A stretch of DNA of 64,000 nt, from positions 10,588-74,587 of the forward strand of contig JASGDB010000014.1 in the NCBI GenBank assembly GCA_049841315.1, written 5' to 3'. This DNA comes from JASGDB01 sp049841315. GTDB lineage: Bacteria > Bacteroidota > Bacteroidia > Flavobacteriales > Weeksellaceae. A program made the position numbers and the translations under genes. Below, piece after piece: positions 44,315 to 51,923 of the stretch (positions are counted from its first letter, which is position 1; each line of letters begins with the position of its first letter). The notes beneath the pieces are model-generated. The model was not told where the DNA came from. It saw only the letters and a program-made list of their open reading frames with translations, and did not search any database.

Positions 44315-45957
44315 AAAAAGGCTTCTCCATTACAATTTCAGAGCAAAATACAGATATACAATCTTTTATTTCAAAAGATTACGATAATTTTTATTTTCAA
44401 TCTGAGCCGTTTGATTTTCTTATTGAGGGCGTTCTTCTCAACAAAAAAAAACTGCTTCATGAGTTTGCCCTGAAAGACTTTGAAACCTTAATCCGTGAGT
44501 TGTACTTCAGGAAAAAGGAACAAATAATCAAAGAATTTGAAGGAGAATTCCGGGGATTTATCTATGATAAAACCAGTCATAAAATTTTTGTTTTCACCAA
44601 TGCAACTTCCACTCAGAGAGTTTTTTACGGAAAATCTGGCAATCAGATTTTTATTGACACAAGCCTCATAAGGCTGAATGAAAATCTGAAAAATTCTGGA
44701 ACAAAATCCGAACCGGATATAGGTGCGGTGTATCAGATTTTGGGCATCGGAAATATGCTGGAGAACAAAACCATTTTAAAAAACGTATATAAGATTCTTG
44801 ACGGGCACTATCTTGAGATAGATTGTAACATGTTGATTTATAGCGAAAAAGAGCATTTTAATTTTTTTAATAAAGAATACTTCAGCAAGTCAAAAGAAAC
44901 AGCCAGAAAAAAAATCCACGAGATATTTTCCGAAGCCGTTTTGATGGAATATGAAAAAGATGAAGAGTTCGAAACCAATCATCTTTCCCTTTTAAGCGGA
45001 GGTCTGGACAGTCGTGTTGCGATGCTGTATGCTCTTAAAAACAAAAAAATCCCCGATAATGTTTTGTGTTTTTCACAATCGGGATATTTTGACGAAAGGA
45101 TTTCCCGAAAAATTTCAGAGGATTTTTCACTCCATTATGAGTTTGTTCCTTTGGACGGAGGAACTTTTCTGAAAAAAATAGACCATTTGACGGAACTCTC
45201 CGAAGGCCTGGTTTTTTACACCGGCGGAATCCACGTGCACTACGCAGTGGAAAAAATGCAGTATGATAATTTTTCGCTTTTTCACAGCGGACAAATCGGC
45301 GACGGTGTTTTGGGAGGATTCAATTCTGTTCCCGAACGCAAAAAACCTTCTTATTTCAAAATCGTATCCAACAAAGAATTTCTCCCGAAAATAGAACACA
45401 CTCTGAACGAAAGCATAAAAAACTATGAAACGGAGGAAGTATTTCTCATGAGAAATGTGGCATTCAACCGAACATTGTTCGGCGCACACGTTCTTCAGCA
45501 GAAACGGTATCAGACTTCGCCGTTCATGTATAAGGATTTTCTGAAATTTGCTGTTTCGCTTCCCGAAAAATGGAAATTCAATCACCGTTTTTATCTGGAA
45601 TGGATAAGGGAATATTGTGAAGAAGCTACACAATACCGATGGGAACGCACTTTGATGAATCCGGATGCAAAATGGAAAACAAATTTCGGGGACAAAGTAA
45701 TGAAAAGAGGTTTCAAAATTCTGAACGAAAAAATACTGAACACTCCGCAGAAAACAAGTATGTATCCGTATCAGTTTTATTTTGACAATGAGCCGGAAAT
45801 CAGGAAATATTATCAACAGTATTTTGATGAAAATATCCATAGAATAGAATCGTATCCTGAGCTTTACGAAGATGTTTTTCATCTTTTTTCTTCCGGAAGG
45901 TTTCATCATAAATCACAAGCTGTTAATATTTTGTCCATTTTTAAACTGTATTTTTAG
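44311..45957 (+). CDS. Asparagine-synthase-like amidotransferase
   Basis: 548 residues. The C-terminal synthetase domain has the PPi loop LSLLSGGLDSR near 224-235. The N-terminal part aligns with the glutaminase domain but lacks the catalytic Cys2 (it begins MKKGFS), so ammonia would have to come from elsewhere or the domain is structural. In glycan loci such proteins amidate sugar acids or act in nonstandard amide formation, which is the likely role here. The stop is immediately followed by the flippase ATG. Confidence 0.83.
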   Translation: MKKGFSITISEQNTDIQSFISKDYDNFYFQSEPFDFLIEGVLLNKKKLLHEFALKDFETLIRELYFRKKEQIIKEFEGEFRGFIYDKTSHKIFVFTNATSTQRVFYGKSGNQIFIDTSLIRLNENLKNSGTKSEPDIGAVYQILGIGNMLENKTILKNVYKILDGHYLEIDCNMLIYSEKEHFNFFNKEYFSKSKETARKKIHEIFSEAVLMEYEKDEEFETNHLSLLSGGLDSRVAMLYALKNKKIPDNVLCFSQSGYFDERISRKISEDFSLHYEFVPLDGGTFLKKIDHLTELSEGLVFYTGGIHVHYAVEKMQYDNFSLFHSGQIGDGVLGGFNSVPERKKPSYFKIVSNKEFLPKIEHTLNESIKNYETEEVFLMRNVAFNRTLFGAHVLQQKRYQTSPFMYKDFLKFAVSLPEKWKFNHRFYLEWIREYCEEATQYRWERTLMNPDAKWKTNFGDKVMKRGFKILNEKILNTPQKTSMYPYQFYFDNEPEIRKYYQQYFDENIHRIESYPELYEDVFHLFSSGRFHHKSQAVNILSIFKLYF

Positions 45958-47205
45958 ATGGGAAGCCTTGCTGATTTTTTGAAAAAATTCTTTCTCAACA
46001 AAGGACATCACGTTTTTGTTTCACTGCTGATTGCGAAAATCTGTGCATTCCTTGGAGCTCTTTTTATCATCCGGATTCTGCCCGAATCGGAATTTGGCAC
46101 GACGAGCATTGCAGCGTCTGTCTTTGCGGTTTTCGCTCCGTTCAGTGGTTTCGGCTCACAGCAGAGTTTGCTGCGCTTCGGTTCTGTAATCAATGATATT
46201 TCGGAGAAAAAATCGCTCTCCCGGTATCTTTTTTTGAAAGGATTCGGTTATCAGGTTTTGCTGGCATTTATCTTTTTGGGCATCAGTTTTTTCTATATCA
46301 GAAAATATGAAGACATTTTACTTATGTTTCTGTTTTTTGCAGTCAGATTGATAGGTTTTTATTTTTTTAATCACATCCAGTCCGAACTAAGAATCCTCGG
46401 AAACAACCGTGAATTTGCGAGAGTAAACAACGTTGTGAATATTTCCGGAGTTGTGCTGCTTCTGGTGCTTTCCTTTTTTTTCGGGCTTAAGGGTTATCTT
46501 TTTGCCATTGCCATTACGCCGTTTTTATCATTATTTTGGTATAAAAAAGAAAACAGGTCTTCCGATGCCGAAAATTTCAGTTTTGCCCAAAAAGAAATAT
46601 GGAATTACGGGCTTCATGCTGCTGGTACGGCTCTGCTCTCTGATATGCTTTTTTCTGCTGATGTTCTGCTGCTCAGTTTTCTGATGGATGAAACAGCAGT
46701 TGCCAATTACAAAACAGCGCTTCTTATCCCTTCCAATATTACATTTCTGGCACTTACTTTTTTGCAGACGGATTTTCCTGTAATTGCCGGAAATTATCAG
46801 AATAAAGAGTATCTTAAAAATTATATTTTTAATTATTATAAAATTTTTATTCCGATAACAGTAATTATTTTTGGTACAAGCTGTATTTTCAGCAGAGAAA
46901 TTCTCACCTTGTTTTTCGGAAGCAGATATCAGGACAATACTTACATTTTTGTTATTCTTTCGGGTGCATTCTGTCTCAATATGCTGTTCAGGAATCTTTA
47001 CGGGAATATGCTTTCCGCAGTCGGAGTCATGAAAGCAAATACGACTGTTTCTACACTTGCAATTCTACTCTTGGTTATTCTTTCATTGATAATCGTTCCG
47101 GAATACGGCATTAACGGAATGGCGTTTTCAATGGCTTTATCTTTAATTTTCACGGGTTTTGCCACAATGTTTTATTTTATACGATACATCCGAAAACTGA
47201 AATAA
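45958..47205 (+). CDS. Polysaccharide flippase (Wzx/MATE-like)
   Basis: 415 residues with about 12 membrane helices and the polysaccharide-biosynthesis fold (ALFIIRILPESEFGTTSIAA at the N-terminus, RNLYGNMLSAVGVMKANT in the C-terminal half). Moves lipid-linked oligosaccharide across the inner membrane. Directly abuts the upstream gene, so it is co-translated with the glycan operon. Confidence 0.88.
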   Translation: MGSLADFLKKFFLNKGHHVFVSLLIAKICAFLGALFIIRILPESEFGTTSIAASVFAVFAPFSGFGSQQSLLRFGSVINDISEKKSLSRYLFLKGFGYQVLLAFIFLGISFFYIRKYEDILLMFLFFAVRLIGFYFFNHIQSELRILGNNREFARVNNVVNISGVVLLLVLSFFFGLKGYLFAIAITPFLSLFWYKKENRSSDAENFSFAQKEIWNYGLHAAGTALLSDMLFSADVLLLSFLMDETAVANYKTALLIPSNITFLALTFLQTDFPVIAGNYQNKEYLKNYIFNYYKIFIPITVIIFGTSCIFSREILTLFFGSRYQDNTYIFVILSGAFCLNMLFRNLYGNMLSAVGVMKANTTVSTLAILLLVILSLIIVPEYGINGMAFSMALSLIFTGFATMFYFIRYIRKLK

Positions 47206-47218
47206 CTATCTTTACACC

Positions 47219-47719
47219 ATGAAAAATATATTTTTCGGTTCGCTGATTGTATTTTTTGCATTTCTGAGCTGCGGAAGTGAAGAGCCGGACGGTCAGTACA
47301 TCGACCAGATTGTTCATCTCTATATCGATTCTGCCGGACAGGATATGCTGAATTCCAATATTTCCGGTTCTTATACTGCGGTTACCATGAACGATGAATA
47401 CGGAACTACGGATAGTGCTCCGGTGTCGGTTTCCATAAAATCGGATGCAGATACGGTCCGCTATATCGAATATGTTGCAGGAGCAAAAAGAATTCTTGTA
47501 GATTCTTCGGATGTGAACAACAAAATTTATCAGTCAAAAATTTCCCTTACACTGACCAGAAAGGTGAATGACACACTAAATTCCACTTTCAGCGACATCC
47601 TGATACTGAATTACCGCTACACTCCGGATGTTTTTCAACTCCAAGAAGCCTATTACAATAATCAACTGGTTTTTACCAAAACCGCAGGGCAGCCGAATAT
47701 CGTTAAAGTCATAAAATAA
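47219..47719 (+). CDS. Lipoprotein, unknown
   Basis: 166 residues with a lipobox Cys about residue 18 (FFAFLSCGSEE), then a beta-rich domain without recognised homology. A TATCTTTA box at 47207-47214 ends 4 nt before the ATG, so it may have its own nearly leaderless transcript, although it lies 13 nt after the flippase gene. Confidence 0.65.
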   Translation: MKNIFFGSLIVFFAFLSCGSEEPDGQYIDQIVHLYIDSAGQDMLNSNISGSYTAVTMNDEYGTTDSAPVSVSIKSDADTVRYIEYVAGAKRILVDSSDVNNKIYQSKISLTLTRKVNDTLNSTFSDILILNYRYTPDVFQLQEAYYNNQLVFTKTAGQPNIVKVIK

Positions 47720-47723
47720 TCCT

Positions 47724-47731
47724 TAAATTTG
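47724..47731 (+). promoter_or_regulatory. TAnnTTTG box upstream of serS
   Basis: TAAATTTG, 92 nt before the serS ATG. No good TTG at the expected spacing. Confidence 0.45.
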
Positions 47732-47823
47732 CAAAATCAGTCAGCGGTTAAGAATCATTGGTTTTAAAAGATAAATCTGATTTCCGAAACTCTGAATTTT
47801 TGAATTTTGAACATTGAATCAAT

Positions 47824-49095
47824 ATGTTACAAGTTAATTTTTTACGCGAAAACAAAGAGCGCGTTCTTGAAGGTTTAAAGAAAAGAAATTTCGGCAGTCC
47901 GGAGCTTGTGGAACAAGCGATTGCTTTGGATGAACAGAGAAAAAAAATCCAGTTCGATTTGGATGAAAATCTGGCGCAGATGAACAAAATCTCGAAAGAA
48001 ATCGGGATGCTGATGAAAGAAGGCAAAAAAGACGAAGCCGAAACCGCAAAAACCAGAACGGCAGAATATAAAGAAAATTCCCAAACGCTTCAGCAGAATC
48101 TGAAAGAAGTGGAAGACCGGCTTTTGCAGGTTTTGTATCTCATTCCTAACATTCCTTATGAAAAGGTAAAAGCAGGCGTTTCTGCAGAGGATAATGAAAT
48201 TGTATTCCAGTCTCATGATGTTCAGGGATTGGGCGAAGGCAATATTCCGCACTGGGAACTTGCGAAAAAATACAATCTCATCGATTTTGAACTCGGCGTG
48301 AAAATCGCAGGTGCAGGCTTCCCCGTTTATCTTGGAAAAGGTGCGAGATTGCAAAGAGCTTTAGTGCAATATTTTTTAGATAAAAACACGGATGCCGGCT
48401 ATCTGGAAGTGAATCCGCCGCACGTGGTGAACGAAGCATCGGGATACGGAACAGGACAGCTTCCCGATAAAGAAGGACAGATGTATTACATCGGAGAAGA
48501 CGATTTGTACCTGATTCCTACGGCAGAAGTTCCGGTAACGAATATTTACCGTGATGTGATTCTGGATGAAAGAGAACTTCCGGTAATGAACACGGCGTTT
48601 TCACAATGCTACAGGAGAGAAGCGGGAAGCTACGGCGCACACGTTCGCGGTCTGAACCGACTTCACCAGTTTGAAAAAGTGGAAATCGTAAGGATAGAAA
48701 AACCGGAAAATTCATACACTGCTTTAGAAGAAATGGTGGAACACGTGAAAAGTATTCTTGTCGACCTTGAACTTCCGTTCAGAATCCTCAGATTATGCGG
48801 TGGCGATATGGGCTTTACTTCTGCGATGACCTACGATTTTGAAGTATGGAGTGCGGCGCAGGAAAAATGGCTGGAAGTATCTTCCGTTTCCAATTTTGAA
48901 ACCTTTCAGGCAAACCGTTTGAAATGCCGTTTCAAAGGCGGAGAAGGCAAAGCACAGCTGGTTCACACCCTGAACGGTTCCGCAATGGCACTGCCCCGAA
49001 TTATGGCTGCCTTATTAGAAAACAACCAAACTCCGGAGGGGATTAAACTTCCTAAGAAAATTGCGGAATATGCGAGGTTTGAGGTGATTTGCTGA
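47824..49095 (+). CDS. serS: Seryl-tRNA synthetase
   Basis: 423 residues, class II synthetase charging tRNA-Ser. N-terminal coiled-coil tRNA-binding arm (about 30-105), then motif 2 AFSQCYRREAGSYGAHVRGL and motif 3 near the C-terminus (NGSAMALPRIMAALLEN). Normal length. Confidence 0.97.
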   Translation: MLQVNFLRENKERVLEGLKKRNFGSPELVEQAIALDEQRKKIQFDLDENLAQMNKISKEIGMLMKEGKKDEAETAKTRTAEYKENSQTLQQNLKEVEDRLLQVLYLIPNIPYEKVKAGVSAEDNEIVFQSHDVQGLGEGNIPHWELAKKYNLIDFELGVKIAGAGFPVYLGKGARLQRALVQYFLDKNTDAGYLEVNPPHVVNEASGYGTGQLPDKEGQMYYIGEDDLYLIPTAEVPVTNIYRDVILDERELPVMNTAFSQCYRREAGSYGAHVRGLNRLHQFEKVEIVRIEKPENSYTALEEMVEHVKSILVDLELPFRILRLCGGDMGFTSAMTYDFEVWSAAQEKWLEVSSVSNFETFQANRLKCRFKGGEGKAQLVHTLNGSAMALPRIMAALLENNQTPEGIKLPKKIAEYARFEVIC

Positions 49096-49140
49096 TTTGA
49101 GAAACATGACAAAAAACCGCAAAAATATTGCGGAAATTTT

Positions 49141-49290
49141 TTATTCTATAAACCAAATCGTTCGTTGTTTTTCAATGATGTTTTTATCTATGGAAATTTC
49201 AAATTCCTTAGAAAAAGCGTCGTAAAATTTAACTTTTGCTTTTCTTTTTTCTCCTTTTTTGAAGTATGGATAAGCGGAAATTAAATTTTG
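49141..49290 (-). pseudogene. 3' relic of an unknown gene
   Basis: A minus-strand frame of about 50 codons ending in TAA (49141-49143) reads with coding character (SAYPYFKKGEKRKAKVKFYD, then FSKEFEISIDKN). Upstream it is cut by a palindromic repeat at 49288, and no start remains. It is the tail of a gene of unknown family. Confidence 0.5.
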
Positions 49291-49355
49291 GCTAAAGCCT
49301 TTTTGCTATTGCCTCTTTTATAAATGGGCTAAAGCCCATTCCTATTGATGTTTTA
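49288..49355. repeat. REP element, GGCTAAAGCC pair
   Basis: GGCTAAAGCC at 49290-49299 and GGGCTAAAGCCC at 49326-49337, followed by ATTCCTATTGATGTTTTA. On the reverse strand the last part reads ACATCAATAGGAAT, the same core as the repeat at 38801. The rest of the 49096-49491 gap holds an upstream AAACCGCA/TGCGGAAATTTTTT hairpin after serS. Confidence 0.7.
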
Positions 49356-49423
49356 CCAATATCAATTATATGCCTAATTCAATTATCTTTTTTCAAAGGT
49401 ATAACATTTCCACCTGAAAAATA

Positions 49424-49466
49424 AAACAACAATCTCCGAAAGAAAAATCTTCGGAGATTGTTGTTT
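49424..49466. terminator. gdhA terminator
   Basis: AACAACAATCTCCGAA and TTCGGAGATTGTTGTT form a long stem 25 nt after the gdhA stop on the minus strand. Confidence 0.85.
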
Positions 49467-49491
49467 AGAATTTATATTATTTCAATTCAGC

Positions 49492-50850
49492 TTACACCAC
49501 GCCCTGTGCGAGCATTGCTTCGGCAACTTTCACGAAACCTGCGATATTCGCTCCTTTTACATAATTCACATAGCCGTCTTCTTCCTTTCCGTAATCACGG
49601 CAGGCTTTGTGAATACCAATCATGATTTCTTTCAGCCTGGCATCTACTTCTTCGGAAGTCCAGTTCAGGCGGATGGAGTTCTGCGTCATTTCCAAACCGG
49701 AAGTGGCAACACCACCTGCGTTGGATGCTTTCCCCGGAGAGAACAGCACCTTATTGTCAAGGAAATAATTAATCGCATCAAGCGTAGAAGGCATATTCGC
49801 CGCTTCTGTAACGCAGATAACGCCGTTTTCCACCAATTTCTGGGCATCTTCAAGGAGAAGTTCGTTCTGAGTTGCACATGGGAATGCCACGTCGCACTTC
49901 ACTTCCCATGGGCGTTTTCCTGCGTGGAATTCTGCGGAAGGGAATTTCTTCACGTAGTCTTCAGCTCTGTTGTTTCCGGAAGCACGAAGCTCAAGCATAT
50001 AATCGATTTTTTCTCCCGTGATTCCGTCTTTGTCATATACATAGCCGTCCGGCCCGGAGATGGTTACTACTTTTCCTCCCAACTGGTCGAATTTCTGAAC
50101 CACGCCCCATGCCACATTTCCGAAACCGGAAACAGTTGCGGTTTTTCCTTTAATGTCCTGACCGATGGTTTTCAGCATCTGCTCAGCGAAATATACCACT
50201 CCGTATCCCGTAGCTTCAGGACGGATAAGCGAACCTCCGTAAGCAAGACCTTTTCCGGTCAAAACTCCGGTAAATTCATTTCTGATTTTTTTATACTGTC
50301 CGAACAAATATCCGATTTCTCTTGCTCCTACGCCGATATCTCCGGCAGGAACGTCGGTTTCAGGGCCGATATGTTTGCAGAGTTCCGTCATAAATGCCTG
50401 GCAGAAACGCATGACTTCCATATCCGATTTTCCCTGCGGGTCGAAGTCTGAACCTCCTTTTCCGCCGCCCATTGGAAGCGTGGTAAGAGAGTTTTTGAAT
50501 ACCTGCTCGAAAGCGAGGAACTTCAGTACGGAAAGATTCACGGTCGGATGAAAACGGATACCGCCTTTGTAAGGGCCGATTGCGGAGTTCATCTGGATAC
50601 GGAAACCTCTGTTTACCTGAATTTCACCTTTGTCGTCCACCCACGGCACTCTGAAGATGATGATTCTTTCTGCTTCTGCCATTCTTTCCAGAAGTTTCAT
50701 TCCGTTGTATTCTTTTCTGGTTGCGATGAAAGGGATTACCGTTGTGGCCACCTCCTTTACAGCCTGCAAAAACTCAGGCTCATTAGGGTTTTTTGCTTCA
50801 ATATTAGCAATGAATTCCTGGATTTTTTGTTCTACATTGTAGTGTTCCAT
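49492..50850 (-). CDS. gdhA: Glutamate dehydrogenase (NADP-type, hexameric)
   Basis: 452 residues. Makes glutamate from 2-oxoglutarate and ammonia. The active-site segment LPMGGGKGGSDFDP (Lys), the NAD(P) fold TVSGFGNVAWG and the catalytic Asp in PAGDIGVGAREIG are present. Length and motifs fit the small-hexamer bacterial enzyme, usually NADP-linked. Before the island inserted, dprA would have lain directly upstream. Confidence 0.96.
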   Translation of the reverse strand: MEHYNVEQKIQEFIANIEAKNPNEPEFLQAVKEVATTVIPFIATRKEYNGMKLLERMAEAERIIIFRVPWVDDKGEIQVNRGFRIQMNSAIGPYKGGIRFHPTVNLSVLKFLAFEQVFKNSLTTLPMGGGKGGSDFDPQGKSDMEVMRFCQAFMTELCKHIGPETDVPAGDIGVGAREIGYLFGQYKKIRNEFTGVLTGKGLAYGGSLIRPEATGYGVVYFAEQMLKTIGQDIKGKTATVSGFGNVAWGVVQKFDQLGGKVVTISGPDGYVYDKDGITGEKIDYMLELRASGNNRAEDYVKKFPSAEFHAGKRPWEVKCDVAFPCATQNELLLEDAQKLVENGVICVTEAANMPSTLDAINYFLDNKVLFSPGKASNAGGVATSGLEMTQNSIRLNWTSEEVDARLKEIMIGIHKACRDYGKEEDGYVNYVKGANIAGFVKVAEAMLAQGVV

Positions 50851-51040
50851 ATTGATTAAGTGAGAAATGTTGTCAACAAATTTAATTTTTTTTTCAAAAT
50901 TTGCAAATAATTATTTGTGTTTTATTGAAAATTTAGCAAAATGCATTGGAATTTTTAATTAATCAAATAAAATTCAAAAATAATTGTTAAAAATAAAATG
51001 TTTTCAAAAAAACAATACCGTTAATGAAAATGTTAAAAAC

Positions 51041-51122
51041 TCATAAAACCGAGAAACGCTGTCCGGAAAGTGTTTTAATCCGCACCGAAAGCTCCGGTTC
51101 GAGGATTTTCGGAAGGATTTTG
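51041..51122 (-). pseudogene. Relic 3' end of dprA (left island boundary)
   Basis: The minus strand reads KILPKILEPELSVRIKTLSG then QRFSVL and a stop, closely matching the end of DprA (KILPEILELELSGRIKTLSG, QRFTVI). DNA at 51054-51122 matches 60603-60671 at 65 of 69 positions, same orientation. It lies 3 bp from the HlyD-like stop codon and marks the left edge of the 9.5-kb island. Confidence 0.9.
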
Positions 51123-51125
51123 TTT

Positions 51126-51875
51126 TCAATTTTGATGTCCCAACAATTCTCTGATTTGATAAAAAAACCGCTCCATCAATCTCAAATCTTCGGTTACGAT
51201 TTCGGCATTTCCTTTGAGTTCTTTATCGAAAGGAAGCTGTTTGTTGTATGAAGTTTTCAAATTTTTCGGAAGAATGACTTCAATGTAATAATTTCCCTTT
51301 TCATCGGTTGTTAAAGAAATGTTTTTTACTTTTCCTTTGATGATTCCGAATTCCTGATAGCGGTAATTATCTAATTTTATCAATACTTTCTGACCTTGCT
51401 TGATTTTTCCGGAATTGGCTGCGGGAATCAGCATTATTCCTATCAAATTACCTTTACTTTTCGGGAAAACCGACATTATTACAGTTCCTGATTTTACCAT
51501 TTGGTTTTCTGCTAAAAATTGCTGAAAACTGACAATGCCATCCATTGAAGATATAATTTTCTCTGATTGTTCATTCTGTAAGGATTTCAATGTCATCAAA
51601 ATATCATTTTTCTTTACTTCCTGATGATTTTTCACAAATATTTTCTCAATTTTAGAATCATCTCCTAATAAAAATTTTTCCGGAGGATTTTGGGAAGTTA
51701 CGATGATTGGAGCGGGGACAAATTCAGGGTATTTAATGAAATAGCTCATCAATAAAATCATCAAAAGTATAATAAAAATCACGGAATTTCCCCAACGAAT
51801 CATCCAATGAGGAGGCGCTGTAAGAATATCCTGAACGCTTTCGCTTCGTAATTCTATTTCGTCTAATTTATCCAT
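51126..51875 (-). CDS. HlyD-family membrane-fusion protein, short form
   Basis: 249 residues. One membrane helix (about 31-52), biotinyl-lipoyl-like strands (VKNHQEVKKNDILMTL then SSMDGIVSFQQFLAENQMVKSG) and a beta-barrel region (IPAANSGKIKQGQKVLIKLD). Adaptors of peptide ABC exporters are normally about 400 residues or more; here the long alpha-hairpin that usually separates the two lipoyl halves is missing, leaving only a short linker near residues 95-108. It may be a genuine short type or an internal deletion. It follows the exporter gene in the operon. Confidence 0.83.
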   Translation of the reverse strand: MDKLDEIELRSESVQDILTAPPHWMIRWGNSVIFIILLMILLMSYFIKYPEFVPAPIIVTSQNPPEKFLLGDDSKIEKIFVKNHQEVKKNDILMTLKSLQNEQSEKIISSMDGIVSFQQFLAENQMVKSGTVIMSVFPKSKGNLIGIMLIPAANSGKIKQGQKVLIKLDNYRYQEFGIIKGKVKNISLTTDEKGNYYIEVILPKNLKTSYNKQLPFDKELKGNAEIVTEDLRLMERFFYQIRELLGHQN

Positions 51876-51923
51876 TTTTTTAATTTTGGTTTCTACCTTG
51901 TAAGGTTTGAACCTTGAGGTTTC

